Under the pieces are notes generated by a model, which worked only from the letters and a program-made list of their open reading frames with translations, ran no database searches and was not told the origin of the DNA. Shown here one piece after another: positions 46,224 to 55,291 of a stretch of DNA of 64,000 bases. Source of the DNA: Pseudomonas sp. P5_109 (lineage in GTDB: Bacteria; Pseudomonadota; Gammaproteobacteria; Pseudomonadales; Pseudomonadaceae); the NCBI RefSeq assembly GCF_034009455.1, contig NZ_CP125380.1, positions 179,501-243,500 on the forward strand, given 5' to 3'. A program made the translations under genes and the position numbers. The first letter of the stretch is position 1; each line of letters starts with the position of its first letter.

Positions 46224-47023
46224 TATTGAGTGACGTCAGCGTTGAAGTATTTTTCCGAGAGCTTTTTCAGGGTGCCATCGGCGCGCAGCTTGTCGATTGC
46301 CTTGTTCACCGCGGCCAGCAGTTCAGGCTCGCCTTTGCGCAGGGCAATGCCGGCTTCCTGACGGGAGAACGCATCACCGGCGGCGGTGGTGTCCTTGGCT
46401 TTCTTGGCGTATTCCAGCGCGGCCAGGCGGTCGATCAGGATGGCGTCGATACGGCCGACACGCAGGTCCTGGAACTTGGTCGGATCATCCTCGTAGGTGC
46501 GGATGTCAGCGGTCGGCACATTGGCCTTGACCCACTCTTCGTAGTTGGTGCCCAGGCCTACGCCGACTTTCTTGCCAGACAGGTCAGCGGCGGACTTGAT
46601 GTTCAGCTCGGCGGCCTTCTTCGTCAGCACCAGCGCCTGAATCCCGGAAACGGTGTAGGGCTCGGAGAAGTCATACTTCTTCTTGCGCTCTTCGGAGATG
46701 GTCACCTGGTTGATCACTGCGTCCAGGCGCTTGGATTCCAGGGCAGCGAGGATGCCGTCCCATTTGGTCGGTTGCAGCTTGACCTTCACGCCCAGCTCTT
46801 TGGCCAGGGCTTCGGAGAATTCGACTTCGAAGCCGGCCAGTTTGCCGTCGGCGTCGACGAAACTGAACGGTGGGTAGGTGCCTTCCAGGCCGACGTTGAT
46901 CACGCCGGCGTCTTTGATCTTTTGCAGTTGCTCACCGGCAACGGCTTGGCCAATCAGGCCAGCGCTCAGTGCCAGGCCCAGCGAGCCCACCAGCAGATTG
47001 CGACGTAGTGCGGAAAAATTCAT
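46223..47023 (-). CDS. tcyJ: Cystine-binding periplasmic protein TcyJ (FliY type)
   Basis: 266 aa. Signal peptide about residues 1-29 (GQAVAGE). Family 3 amino acid binding motifs: GVINVGLEGTYPPFSFVDA, GFEVEFSEALAKELGVKVKL and LGTNYEEWVKANVP. It binds L-cystine for TcyLN. The whole protein has no Cys and no Met after the initiator. It heads the tcyJLN operon. E. coli FliY is named for its flagellar locus but is a cystine-binding protein, so no link with motility is implied. Confidence 0.92.
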   Translation of the reverse strand: MNFSALRRNLLVGSLGLALSAGLIGQAVAGEQLQKIKDAGVINVGLEGTYPPFSFVDADGKLAGFEVEFSEALAKELGVKVKLQPTKWDGILAALESKRLDAVINQVTISEERKKKYDFSEPYTVSGIQALVLTKKAAELNIKSAADLSGKKVGVGLGTNYEEWVKANVPTADIRTYEDDPTKFQDLRVGRIDAILIDRLAALEYAKKAKDTTAAGDAFSRQEAGIALRKGEPELLAAVNKAIDKLRADGTLKKLSEKYFNADVTQ

Positions 47024-47229
47024 GACAAGCCCCTGTGTTTTCTTATGGAAGACGCTTAAGGAAAGTTGGCAAATTCGGGATTCGGACGACTGCGATATCC
47101 TGCCCTAATGCAGCTTATGCGTCTCGCTGCAAATTCGCCTGCGGCGTGACTATAAGATGGCGTCGTTAGATAGGAAAATAATAAATATTCTGTTTGTTAT
47201 GCAATTACGGAATATGCATGCGATCCTTT
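47024..47229 (-). promoter_or_regulatory. tcyJ promoter region with CATATTCC element
   Basis: No gene here. GAATAT at 47210-47215 and ATATTC at 47185-47190 form a loose dyad. On the minus strand CATATTCC is followed by GCATAA, as at the sfnB and orphan metQ promoters. The rest of the gap up to the dcyD stop is a REPIN. Confidence 0.4.
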
Positions 47230-47343
47230 GTGGCGAGGGGGCTTGCCCCCGCTCGGCTGCGCAGCAGTCGTAAATTCTGAAACTACACAGTTGCAGGTTT
47301 CAGGGGCGCTTCGCACCCCAACGGGGGCAAGCCCCCTCGCCAC
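47230..47343. repeat. REPIN, gcgaggg type
   Basis: GTGGCGAGGGGGCTTGCCCC at 47230 and its inverse ending at 47343, between the dcyD stop and the tcyJ promoter. Confidence 0.92.
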
Positions 47344-47369
47344 AAAAGCCCCGCTCCACAAAAAGTGCG

Positions 47370-48368
47370 TCAGCCAGTCAGATAATCCTTATAGGCAAAC
47401 AACGCCGGAGCCCCGCCGGTGTGCAGGAAGATAATCGGGCCTTCGTCGAAACGCTGACGCCCGATCCCGTCCAGCAATCCTGCCATGGCCTTGCCAGTGT
47501 AGACCGGGTCCAGCAGCAAGCCTTCCTGACCCGCCAGCAGCTTCACCGCCGCCAGTGTCCCGGCATTCGGTTCGCCATAGCGCGGGGCGAAATATTCATC
47601 CCACAACTCGACTTTGAATGCATCCGGCAGGCTCACACCCAGCAACTCGGCGGTGCGTTCGGCCAGGCCTTGAACTTTCGGTCGCTGGTCTTCATCGCTG
47701 CGCGAAACCGTCACGCCGATAACTGGCAGATCCGGCAGTGCTTCACTCAAGGCCAGTGCCAGACCGCTGTGGGTACCGGCGCTGCCCGAGGCCAAAACCA
47801 CGGCGGCGAAGGTCAGGCCGGTGTCCTTGATCTGCTCGGCCAGTTCCAGCCCGGCGCGCACATAGCCCAGGGCGCCCAGCGCATTGGAGCCACCGATCGG
47901 TACCACGTACGGCTTCTTGCCGTTACTGCGCAGACGGCTGGCCAGGGCTTGCAATTGCTCGTCGGCGTTGTCGAGGTTTTCCACCAGTTCGACCTTGGCA
48001 TCGAACAAGTCGAGCAGTAGTCGGTTGCCGTTGCCGGTGTAGTTGCTGTCATTGGTGCCGAGGGGGTTTTCCAGAAGGGCTACGCAGCCCAAGCCCAGTT
48101 TGGCCGCAATGGCCGCGGTCTGGCGCACATGGTTCGATTGCAACGCGCCGGCGGTAATCAAGGTGTCGGCGCCCTGGGCCAGCGCATCGGCGGCCAGGTA
48201 CTCGAGTTTGCGCAGCTTGTTGCCGCCCATCGCCAGCGGCGTCAGGTCATCGCGCTTGACGTACAGGTCTCGGCCCAGCCAGGTCGACAGGCGTTCGAGT
48301 TTTTCCAGGGCGGTTGGCTGACCGAGCAGGTCGAGGCGGTTAAAGCGGGCGAGCTGTTGTTTGATCAT
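47370..48368 (-). CDS. dcyD: D-cysteine desulfhydrase, PLP-dependent
   Basis: 332 aa, start ATG 48368 ([19 protein letters not shown]). It converts D-cysteine to pyruvate, H2S and ammonia. The PLP lysine lies in [20 protein letters not shown], followed by [19 protein letters not shown] and the phosphate-binding [15 protein letters not shown], typical of the ACC deaminase/D-cysteine desulfhydrase group. ACC deaminase is the alternative, but the tcyJLN neighbours favour D-cysteine. It is divergent from epsC, so sulfide made here could meet the O-acetylserine made by EpsC. Confidence 0.88.
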   Translation of the reverse strand: MIKQQLARFNRLDLLGQPTALEKLERLSTWLGRDLYVKRDDLTPLAMGGNKLRKLEYLAADALAQGADTLITAGALQSNHVRQTAAIAAKLGLGCVALLENPLGTNDSNYTGNGNRLLLDLFDAKVELVENLDNADEQLQALASRLRSNGKKPYVVPIGGSNALGALGYVRAGLELAEQIKDTGLTFAAVVLASGSAGTHSGLALALSEALPDLPVIGVTVSRSDEDQRPKVQGLAERTAELLGVSLPDAFKVELWDEYFAPRYGEPNAGTLAAVKLLAGQEGLLLDPVYTGKAMAGLLDGIGRQRFDEGPIIFLHTGGAPALFAYKDYLTG

Positions 48369-48559
48369 GGGTCCGTACTGGCCGTTGAAGATCTCAGGAC
48401 TATAGGCACGCCCCAAAGCCTGGGCAACCGCCAATCGCTTATAGCTAATCGTACTGAGTACAGCACTATTGGTTCTTAATTTGCCTCGCGACCCTTGCCG
48501 TAAAGTAATCGCCGTCAGTGCGGCCAGACAGTCCGGTCGCCCGTGAGGAGTTTTTTACC

Positions 48560-49486
48560 GTGAGTGAGCGTTCCAGCCATTGGCAATTGCAGAGCATCGT
48601 CAGCCAGCTGCGCACGGCACGTGAACAGTGGCGTGTACAAAATGGCCGTGCCAGTACCGAGCAGGGCGGTCGCGAGCTGCCCTCCCGGGCGGCGATGGCG
48701 GAGATTCTCGAAGCCTTGTGCGGCGCACTGTTCCCGATGCGCCTGGGGCCGGTTGACCTGCGCGAGGAGAGCGAAGACTTCTACGTCGGCCATACCCTGG
48801 ATGTGGCGCTGAACGCGCTGTTGGCCCAGGCGCGACTCGAGTTGCGCTACGCCGCGCGCCACAGTGCCCAGGCCGAGACCGAGGTCGAAGCCAAGACCAT
48901 CCAGATCATTCAAGACTTCGCCCTCGCCCTGCCGGGGTTGCGCAGCCTGTTGGACACCGACGTGTTGGCGGCTTATCACGGTGACCCGGCGGCGCGTAGT
49001 GTCGATGAAGTGCTGTTGTGCTACCCGGGGATTCTGGCGGTGATTCATCATCGCCTGGCCCACCATTTGTACCGCGCCGGGCTGCCGTTGCTGGCGCGGA
49101 TCAGTGCGGAAATCGCCCACTCGGCCACCGGCATCGACATCCACCCCGGCGCGCAGATTGGCCGCAGTTTCTTCATCGACCACGGTACAGGTGTGGTGAT
49201 TGGCGAGACGGCGATCATCGGCGAGCGCGTGCGGATTTATCAGGCGGTGACCCTGGGTGCCAAGCGCTTCCCGGCGGACGAAGACGGTCAGTTGCAGAAA
49301 GGCCAGCCGCGGCATCCGATTGTCGAGGATGACGTGGTGATTTATGCCGGTGCGACGATTCTGGGGCGGATCACCATCGGCCAGGGCTCGACCATCGGCG
49401 GCAACGTCTGGCTGACCCGCAGCGTGCCGGCGGGCAGTAACCTGACCCAGGCGAACCTGCAGCATGATGATGGGGCTCAGAAGTAG
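48560..49486 (+). CDS. epsC: Serine O-acetyltransferase EpsC (SrpH type)
   Basis: 308 aa from GTG 48560, 9 bases after GAGGAG; an ATG 42 bases earlier has no ribosome site. It makes O-acetylserine from serine and acetyl-CoA, the carbon skeleton for cysteine. The N-terminal half is helical; the C-terminal half is a left-handed beta-helix of hexapeptides (GIDIHPGAQIGRSFFIDHGT, VVIGETAIIG, GATILGRITIGQGSTIGGNV) with the catalytic His in FIDHGTGVVIGE. It is longer than CysE of the usual 258-273 aa and of the plasmid-type SrpH group. Confidence 0.92.
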   Translation: MSERSSHWQLQSIVSQLRTAREQWRVQNGRASTEQGGRELPSRAAMAEILEALCGALFPMRLGPVDLREESEDFYVGHTLDVALNALLAQARLELRYAARHSAQAETEVEAKTIQIIQDFALALPGLRSLLDTDVLAAYHGDPAARSVDEVLLCYPGILAVIHHRLAHHLYRAGLPLLARISAEIAHSATGIDIHPGAQIGRSFFIDHGTGVVIGETAIIGERVRIYQAVTLGAKRFPADEDGQLQKGQPRHPIVEDDVVIYAGATILGRITIGQGSTIGGNVWLTRSVPAGSNLTQANLQHDDGAQK

Positions 49487-49518
49487 GTTTCTGACTCTTC
49501 GCTGACTGTACTGGCCTC

Positions 49519-49582
49519 TTCGCGAGCAAGCCCGCTCCCACATTGGAATGCGTTCCCCTGTGGGAGCGGGCTTGCTCGCGAA
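49519..49582. repeat. Close-set inverted REP pair after epsC
   Basis: TTCGCGAGCAAGCCCGCTCC at 49519 and its inverse ending at 49582. Loop and flanks resemble the pair at 39306-39370. Confidence 0.9.
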
Positions 49583-49670
49583 GCTTTTATATCCACCAAA
49601 TTTCCTCCCTTGAGCTAGCGTACAACCAGTACCGCCGAGCCCTGCGATTAGTCCTTAGCCCCCTATCCAT

Positions 49671-49700
49671 GTTTAACTTGAACGTTCATTCAAGTTAAAC
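49671..49700. promoter_or_regulatory. BetI-like operator upstream of betT
   Basis: Perfect 12-bp arms GTTTAACTTGAA and TTCAAGTTAAAC around CGTTCA. The core TTGAACGTTCA matches the operator type of BetI, the choline-sensing TetR repressor. It lies about 90 bp before betT, which suggests induction by choline. betI itself is not in the window. Confidence 0.7.
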
Positions 49701-49791
49701 CGGTGGTTCGCTGCCCGCTCACAACAGGAGGCTTGCCTTTGCTGAGTCCGATTTCTACAGCCACGTTTTTCCCCTTCGAGGTGCACCGTAC

Positions 49792-51786
49792 ATGAGTGCA
49801 TCGTCCATCCCTCCAAGCGGTCTGGTCCGCATGAATCCGCCAGTGTTCTGGTTCTCGGCGAGTTTCATTCTGTTGTTTGGTGTCGTTGTCATCGCCATGC
49901 CCGAGCAGGCCGGTGCCTGGTTGCTGGCGGCGCAAAACTGGGCGGCCAATACGGTCGGCTGGTATTACCTGCTGGCGATGACCCTGTATCTGGTCTTCGT
50001 GGTGGTCACCGCCTTGTCTGGCTACGGCAAGATCAAACTCGGTGCCGACCACGACGAGCCCGAATTCAGTTATCTGTCCTGGGCCGGCATGCTGTTCGCC
50101 GCCGGGATCAGCATCACCCTGTTTTTCTTCTGCGTGTCCGAGCCCCTGACCCACATGCTGCAACCGCCCCAAGGCGAGGCCGGGACGGCGGATGCGGCGC
50201 GCCAGGCGATGCAGATTCTGTTTCTGCACTGGGGCCTGCATGGCTGGGGCGTGTTCGCCTTTGTCGGCATGGCGCTGGCCTACTTTGCCTACCGGCATAA
50301 CCTGCCACTGGCCCTGCGCTCGGCGCTGTATCCGCTGATCGGCAAGCGCATCAATGGTCCCATCGGTTACGCGGTGGACGGCTTCGGCATCATCGCCACG
50401 GTGTTCGGCCTCGGTGCCGACATGGGTTTCGGCGTGTTGCACCTCAACTCGGGCCTGGACTACCTGTTCGGCATCGCCCACACCCAATGGATTCAGGTCG
50501 GCCTGATCACCTTGATGATGGGTGCGGCGATCATCGTTGCCGTATCCGGCGTCGACAAGGGCGTGCGGGTCATGTCCGACATCAACATGCTGCTGGCCTG
50601 CGCGCTGTTGCTGTTCGTGCTGTTCGCAGGCCCTACCCAGCACTTGCTCAATACCCTGATCCAGAACCTCGGCGATTACCTCGGCGCCTTGCCGATGAAG
50701 AGTTTCGACCTGTACGCCTACGACAAACCCAGCGACTGGCTGGGCGGCTGGACGGTGTTCTACTGGGCATGGTGGATCGCATGGTCGCCGTTCGTGGGCT
50801 TGTTCATCGCACGGATTTCCCGTGGCCGCACCATCCGCGAATTCGTCTTCGGCGTGCTGCTGATTCCGCTCGGCTTCACCCTGGCGTGGATGTCGATCTT
50901 CGGCAACAGCGCCATCGACCAGGTACTCAATCACGGCATGAGCGCGCTTGGCATGTCGGCCATCGACAACCCGTCGATGACGCTCTACCTGCTGCTGGAA
51001 ACCTACCCGTGGAGCAAAACCGTGATCGCGGTCACGGTGTTCATCAGCTTCGTGTTCTTCGTCACCTCTGCCGACTCCGGCACCGTGGTGCTCTCGACGC
51101 TGTCCGCCAAGGGCGGCAATCCCGATGAAGACGGGCCGAAATGGCTGCGAGTGTTCTGGGGCGCAATGACTGCGCTGGTGACCAGCGCGCTGCTGTTCTC
51201 CGGCAGCATCGATGCGTTGAAGTCGGCGGTGGTGCTGACCTCGCTGCCGTTCTCGCTGATTCTGTTGTTGATGATGTGGGGGCTGCACAAGGCGTTTTAT
51301 CTGGAATCGCAGAAGCAGATTGCACAGATGCATTCCCTGGCGCCGGTGTCCGGATCACGGCGCGGCGGTTGGCGGCAACGCTTGAGTCAGGCCGTGCATT
51401 TCCCGTCGCGGGATGAGGTTTATCGTTTCCTCGACACCACGGTGCGCCCGGCGATTGACGAAGTGTCTGCGGTGTTCCGCGAAAAGGGCTTGCACGTGGC
51501 CCTGCACCCGGACCCGGCCCATGACAGCGTCAGCCTGGAAATCGGTCACGGTGATCAACATCCGTTTGTTTATCAGGTGCAGATGCGCGGTTATTTCACG
51601 CCATCGTTTGCCCGTGGCGGCATGGGTTCCAAGCAGCTCAACAATCGCCGTTACTACCGGGCCGAAGTGCACTTGAGCGAGGGCAGTCAGGACTACGATC
51701 TGGTGGGCTACACCAAGGAGCAGATCATCAACGACATCCTCGACCAGTACGAACGGCACATGCAGTTCCTGCATCTGGTGCGTTGA
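49792..51786 (+). CDS. betT: BCCT-family choline transporter BetT
   Basis: 664 aa. Twelve membrane helices of the betaine/choline/carnitine family with the substrate box WTVFYWAWWIAWSPFVGLFIARISRG near residue 320. After about residue 505 comes a long cytoplasmic C-terminal domain (FPSRDEVYRFLDTTVRPAID, HPFVYQVQMRGYF, YDLVGYTKEQIINDILDQYE), as in osmoregulated BetT1-type carriers. It imports choline with protons. The BetI-like operator upstream supports choline; choline-O-sulfate or taurine are less likely alternatives suggested only by the sulfur neighbourhood. Confidence 0.92.
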   Translation: MSASSIPPSGLVRMNPPVFWFSASFILLFGVVVIAMPEQAGAWLLAAQNWAANTVGWYYLLAMTLYLVFVVVTALSGYGKIKLGADHDEPEFSYLSWAGMLFAAGISITLFFFCVSEPLTHMLQPPQGEAGTADAARQAMQILFLHWGLHGWGVFAFVGMALAYFAYRHNLPLALRSALYPLIGKRINGPIGYAVDGFGIIATVFGLGADMGFGVLHLNSGLDYLFGIAHTQWIQVGLITLMMGAAIIVAVSGVDKGVRVMSDINMLLACALLLFVLFAGPTQHLLNTLIQNLGDYLGALPMKSFDLYAYDKPSDWLGGWTVFYWAWWIAWSPFVGLFIARISRGRTIREFVFGVLLIPLGFTLAWMSIFGNSAIDQVLNHGMSALGMSAIDNPSMTLYLLLETYPWSKTVIAVTVFISFVFFVTSADSGTVVLSTLSAKGGNPDEDGPKWLRVFWGAMTALVTSALLFSGSIDALKSAVVLTSLPFSLILLLMMWGLHKAFYLESQKQIAQMHSLAPVSGSRRGGWRQRLSQAVHFPSRDEVYRFLDTTVRPAIDEVSAVFREKGLHVALHPDPAHDSVSLEIGHGDQHPFVYQVQMRGYFTPSFARGGMGSKQLNNRRYYRAEVHLSEGSQDYDLVGYTKEQIINDILDQYERHMQFLHLVR

Positions 51787-51810
51787 TCGCGGGCAGGGCG
51801 CCGGGGCTTT

Positions 51811-52071
51811 TCAGTTCTCGGCGCTCAGCACCATGAACAACACCAGCGCCGCCACCGGAATGCTGAACACCATCGTGCCTATCCCCAGTTCCGTACTCAG
51901 CGATTGACCGGCGGACACGATGCCGATGGCGCCGTTGATCACCGTCAACGCCAGCCACAGGATCACGAAACTGTAGGTGAGGGTCTGACGGCTGAAGCCG
52001 ATTTTCTCGCCGATGAACAGCATCATCGCGAGCAGGACCAGGCCGAAGGTGATGATGATTGTGGTATGCAT
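51811..52071 (-). CDS. Small three-helix membrane protein, unknown
   Basis: 86 aa, GGAGTAAGCC before ATG 52071. Almost wholly hydrophobic with three membrane helices: IIITFGLVLLAMMLFIG, YSFVILWLALTVINGAIGIV and IGTMVFSIPVAALVLFMVL. I recognise no assigned function. It converges with betT and is divergent from the aldo/keto reductase gene. Similar small proteins are common in Pseudomonas. Confidence 0.78.
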   Translation of the reverse strand: MHTTIIITFGLVLLAMMLFIGEKIGFSRQTLTYSFVILWLALTVINGAIGIVSAGQSLSTELGIGTMVFSIPVAALVLFMVLSAEN

Positions 52072-52308
52072 GGCTTACTCCATCCCTGCGATCGGTGTCG
52101 CCTCTTCGTTGCTTTTGCGACTTTGTTCCTGCCGTGCCTGATCACGCAAGCCTATCGTTGATTTGTTGAATTCCGCGCACCGATCAAATTTTTGTGAAAC
52201 GTTTCAGCATTTAGTCGAATCCCGGGTTTTTTGGCCTCTGTCCGGGCGTATGCTGGGCGACTGGCGAAGCAGTCGATACCAGATTCAAGACCGACAAGAG
52301 AGGATTCG

Positions 52309-53346
52309 ATGACTTACACCGCTGCCGAAAACCGCTACGACTCCATCCCTTACCGCCGCGTGGGCCGCAGCGGGCTGGTGCTGCCGGCGCTGTCGTTGGG
52401 CCTGTGGCACAACTTTGGCGACAGCACGCCGATCGATACCCAGCGCGCATTGCTGCGCACGGCGTTCGACCAGGGCATCAACCATTTCGACCTGGCCAAC
52501 AACTATGGCCCACCGTACGGCAGCGCCGAGATCAACTTCGGCCGTTTGCTGCGCGAAGACTTCAAGCAGTACCGCGACGAATTGATCATTTCCAGCAAGG
52601 CCGGTTGGGACATGTGGCCCGGCCCTTACGGTCAGGGCGGCGGTTCGCGCAAGTACGTGCTGGCCAGCCTCGACCAGAGCCTGCAACGCCTGGGCGTGGA
52701 CTACGTCGACATCTTCTACTCCCACCGTTTCGATCCGGACACGCCACTGGAAGAAACCGCCAGCGCACTTGCCACAGCAGTGCAGCAGGGCAAGGCGTTG
52801 TACATCGGCATCTCGTCCTATTCCGGGGTGAAAACCCGGGAAATGGCGGCATTGCTCAAAGAATGGAAAGTGCCGTTGCTGATTCATCAGCCGGCCTACA
52901 ACCTGCTCAATCGCTGGGTGGAAAAAGACCTGCTGGATACCACCGACGAACTCGGCACCGGCGTGATTGCCTTCACACCGCTGGCGCAGGGGCTGCTGAC
53001 CGACAAGTACCTCAACGGCGTGCCGGCGGATGCGCGGGTCAATCGACCGGGTGGTGGTTCGTTGCAGGCGTCGCACTTGTCCGAGGCCAACATCGCCCAG
53101 GTGCGGGCACTCAACGAAATCGCCAAGCGCCGTGGCCAGAGCCTGGCGCAACTGGCGCTGGCCTGGACCCTGCGCGATCCTCGGGTGACCTCGGCACTGA
53201 TCGGCGCGAGCCGGCCGGAGCAGATCATCGAGAACGTCGGGGCGTTGAAGAACCTGAGCTTCAGTGCAGAAGAACTGGCGGAGATTGACCGGTTTGCCCA
53301 GGAGGGCGGGATCAATCTTTGGGAGAAGCCTTCAACGGCTGAGTGA
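52309..53346 (+). CDS. mgrA: Aldo/keto reductase, L-glyceraldehyde 3-phosphate reductase type
   Basis: 345 aa, AGAGG before ATG 52309; length and N-terminus (YDSIPYRRVGRSGLVLPALSLGLWHNFG) match E. coli YghZ/Gpr. TIM barrel with the catalytic tetrad Asp in FDLANNYGPPYG (with Tyr), Lys in LIISSKAGWDMWPGPYG and His in IFYSHRFDPDTPLEE. The NADPH-binding C-terminus is SALIGASRPEQIIENVGAL. It reduces toxic aldehydes such as L-glyceraldehyde 3-phosphate and methylglyoxal. It stands alone between divergent and REP-bounded neighbours. Confidence 0.92.
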   Translation: MTYTAAENRYDSIPYRRVGRSGLVLPALSLGLWHNFGDSTPIDTQRALLRTAFDQGINHFDLANNYGPPYGSAEINFGRLLREDFKQYRDELIISSKAGWDMWPGPYGQGGGSRKYVLASLDQSLQRLGVDYVDIFYSHRFDPDTPLEETASALATAVQQGKALYIGISSYSGVKTREMAALLKEWKVPLLIHQPAYNLLNRWVEKDLLDTTDELGTGVIAFTPLAQGLLTDKYLNGVPADARVNRPGGGSLQASHLSEANIAQVRALNEIAKRRGQSLAQLALAWTLRDPRVTSALIGASRPEQIIENVGALKNLSFSAEELAEIDRFAQEGGINLWEKPSTAE

Positions 53347-53394
53347 GTGTTAGGCGGCAGATTTTTTGCGCCTTTCAGATCGCTTTCGCGAGCA

Positions 53395-53449
53395 AGCCCG
53401 CTCCCACATTGGAACGCATTCCAAATGTGGGAGCGGGCTTGCTCGCGAA
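53395..53449. repeat. Close-set inverted REP pair, gcgggc type
   Basis: TTCGCGAGCAAGCCCGCTCC at 53395 and its inverse ending at 53449, between convergent aldo/keto reductase and tauD genes. Confidence 0.9.
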
Positions 53450-53481
53450 GAGGCCAGTCCTGACAGCAAAGATTTCAGGAT

Positions 53482-54324
53482 TCAGCGAAAAAACGGCACA
53501 TCCCCCAACACTGTCGCCCGCTGCATCACCCGCCGCGCCGGCCGGTAATCATCGACCGCGTAATGCTGGGTCACGCGGTTATCCCAGAACGCAATGTCGT
53601 CCTGCTGCCAGCGCCAGCGAATGGTGAATTCCGGGCGCGTTGAATGGGCGAACAGAAACTTCAGAATCGCCTCGCTCTCGGTTTCCGACAGCTCGTTGAT
53701 CTTCGAGGTGAAGCCTTCATTGACGAACAGCGAGCGGCGCCCGCTGACCGGGTGTGTGCGGATCACCGGGTGCGACAGCGGTGGATTCTTGCGCCGTGCT
53801 TCTTCCCACTGGGCTAGCGCCTCGGGCGTGTTGCCATAGCGCTCCAGCGGGAATGAGCGGGTGAAGTCGTGGGTGGCGGTCAGGCCTTCGAACAAGGTTT
53901 TCATCGGCGCCGACAGGGCTTCATACGCCGCAATCCCGCTGGCCCACAACGTATCGCCGCCAAACTCTGGCAGCAGCTTGGCGCTGAGCACCGCGCCCAT
54001 GGCCGGGGTCGGCAGGAAGGTCACATCGGTATGCCAGATCGCGTTGTCGCGCACGTCGGTGACGGCGGTGTCGAGGATCAGCACTTCCGGCTGTTCCGGC
54101 ACATTGGGGTAGATCGGGTGAATGTGCAGGTCGCCAAAGTTCGCCGCGAATCGCGCCTGTTGTTGTGGCGTGATGGGTTGGTCACGGAAGAACAGAACTT
54201 GATGTTTGAGCAGCGCTTGTTCGATGGTGTCGCGTTGTTCCGCACTCAGCGCCTGGCTGATGTCGACGCCGCTGATTTGCGCGCCGAGGGCGGAGCTTAA
54301 GGGGACGATGGTCAACTGGCTCAT
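53482..54324 (-). CDS. tauD: Taurine dioxygenase TauD
   Basis: 280 aa, start ATG 54324 ([20 protein letters not shown]); the longer frame upstream translates a REP. It oxidises taurine to sulfite and aminoacetaldehyde with Fe(II), 2-oxoglutarate and oxygen. Iron ligands WHTDVTF (His98, Asp100) and the distal His in [17 protein letters not shown] are in place; the second Arg of that stretch binds 2-oxoglutarate. Only three internal Met and no Cys. It follows tauC after a 130-bp gap taken up by a REPIN, and is the final gene of the tau unit. Confidence 0.94.
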   Translation of the reverse strand: MSQLTIVPLSSALGAQISGVDISQALSAEQRDTIEQALLKHQVLFFRDQPITPQQQARFAANFGDLHIHPIYPNVPEQPEVLILDTAVTDVRDNAIWHTDVTFLPTPAMGAVLSAKLLPEFGGDTLWASGIAAYEALSAPMKTLFEGLTATHDFTRSFPLERYGNTPEALAQWEEARRKNPPLSHPVIRTHPVSGRRSLFVNEGFTSKINELSETESEAILKFLFAHSTRPEFTIRWRWQQDDIAFWDNRVTQHYAVDDYRPARRVMQRATVLGDVPFFR

Positions 54325-54359
54325 GGTGGTTCTCTTAAAATTCCGAGGCCGTGCTTTTT

Positions 54360-54446
54360 GTGGGAGCGGGCTTGCTCGCGAAAGCGGTGTATCAGTCACA
54401 GCAAAGTTGCCTGACACTCTGTATTCGCGAGCAAGCCCACTCCCAC
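54360..54446. repeat. REPIN inside the tau operon, between tauC and tauD
   Basis: GTGGGAGCGGGCTTGCTCGC at 54360, inverse ending at 54446 with one change (AAGCCCACTCC). The loop is almost the same as that of the REPIN at 57212-57298. Confidence 0.92.
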
Positions 54447-54457
54447 ATGTTGAATAT

Positions 54458-55291
54458 TCAGTGGGCCTGGCCGTGCCACGGCACCAGCTTGCGTTGCAGG
54501 GCACGCAGGCCCAATTCCATGGCGAAGGCGATCAGTGCGATCACCAGAATCCCCAGGACCACCACATCGGTGACCAGGAACTGCGCGGCCGACTGCACCA
54601 TGAAGCCCAGGCCGCTGGTGGCGGCGATCAATTCGGCGGCGACCAGCGTCGACCAACCCACACCAAGACCAATACGCACGCCGGTCAAGATATCCGGCAA
54701 GGCACTCGGCAAAATGACGTGGCGAATCAACTGTGCGCGAGTAGCACCCAACGACTGCGCGGCGCGCAATTTGGCCGGGTCGACCGTGCGCACACCAGTG
54801 GCGGTGGCGATGGCAATCGGGGCGAAGATCGCCAGGTAGATCAGCAGGACTTTCGACAATTCGCCAATACCGCACCAGATCACGATCAGTGGCAAGTAGG
54901 CCAACGGCGGAATCGGCCGGTAGAACTCGATCAGCGGATCGAGCACACCACGGGCAATACGATTGGCGCCGATGGCGATACCCACCGGCACGGCGGTGAG
55001 AATCGCAAAACCGAGGCCCAGGCCGATGCGGCTAAGGCTCGCGCCGAGGTGCTGCCACAAGGTTGAGTCCATGTAACCCGAAGTCGCCAGCAGCCAGCCT
55101 TTTTGCAGCACGGCGGAGGGCGGCGGCAGGAACAGCGGCTCGATCAAACCGGTCGCGGTTACGGCCCACCAAATAACAATAAGAGCGACCAGCGTCAGTA
55201 CACTGATCCAACGAGTGCTCAAGCTGCGTCGTGCCGGTGTCAGGGAAGTGCCTGTCTTGATCGCGGCGACGGGGATTTCGTAACTGCTCAT
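54458..55291 (-). CDS. tauC: Taurine ABC transporter permease TauC
   Basis: 277 aa. An N-terminal cytoplasmic tail and six membrane helices; the EAA loop is [20 protein letters not shown] near residue 175, and [27 protein letters not shown] is the SsuC/TauC signature. The start overlaps the tauB stop by 4 bases (ATGA). It forms the taurine channel with TauB as its motor. Confidence 0.93.
   Translation of the reverse strand: MSSYEIPVAAIKTGTSLTPARRSLSTRWISVLTLVALIVIWWAVTATGLIEPLFLPPPSAVLQKGWLLATSGYMDSTLWQHLGASLSRIGLGLGFAILTAVPVGIAIGANRIARGVLDPLIEFYRPIPPLAYLPLIVIWCGIGELSKVLLIYLAIFAPIAIATATGVRTVDPAKLRAAQSLGATRAQLIRHVILPSALPDILTGVRIGLGVGWSTLVAAELIAATSGLGFMVQSAAQFLVTDVVVLGILVIALIAFAMELGLRALQRKLVPWHGQAH

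Noticed and set aside
46223..47023. Flagellar function for the FliY-like protein
   Set aside because: The name comes from the E. coli locus; sequence and neighbours show a cystine-binding protein.
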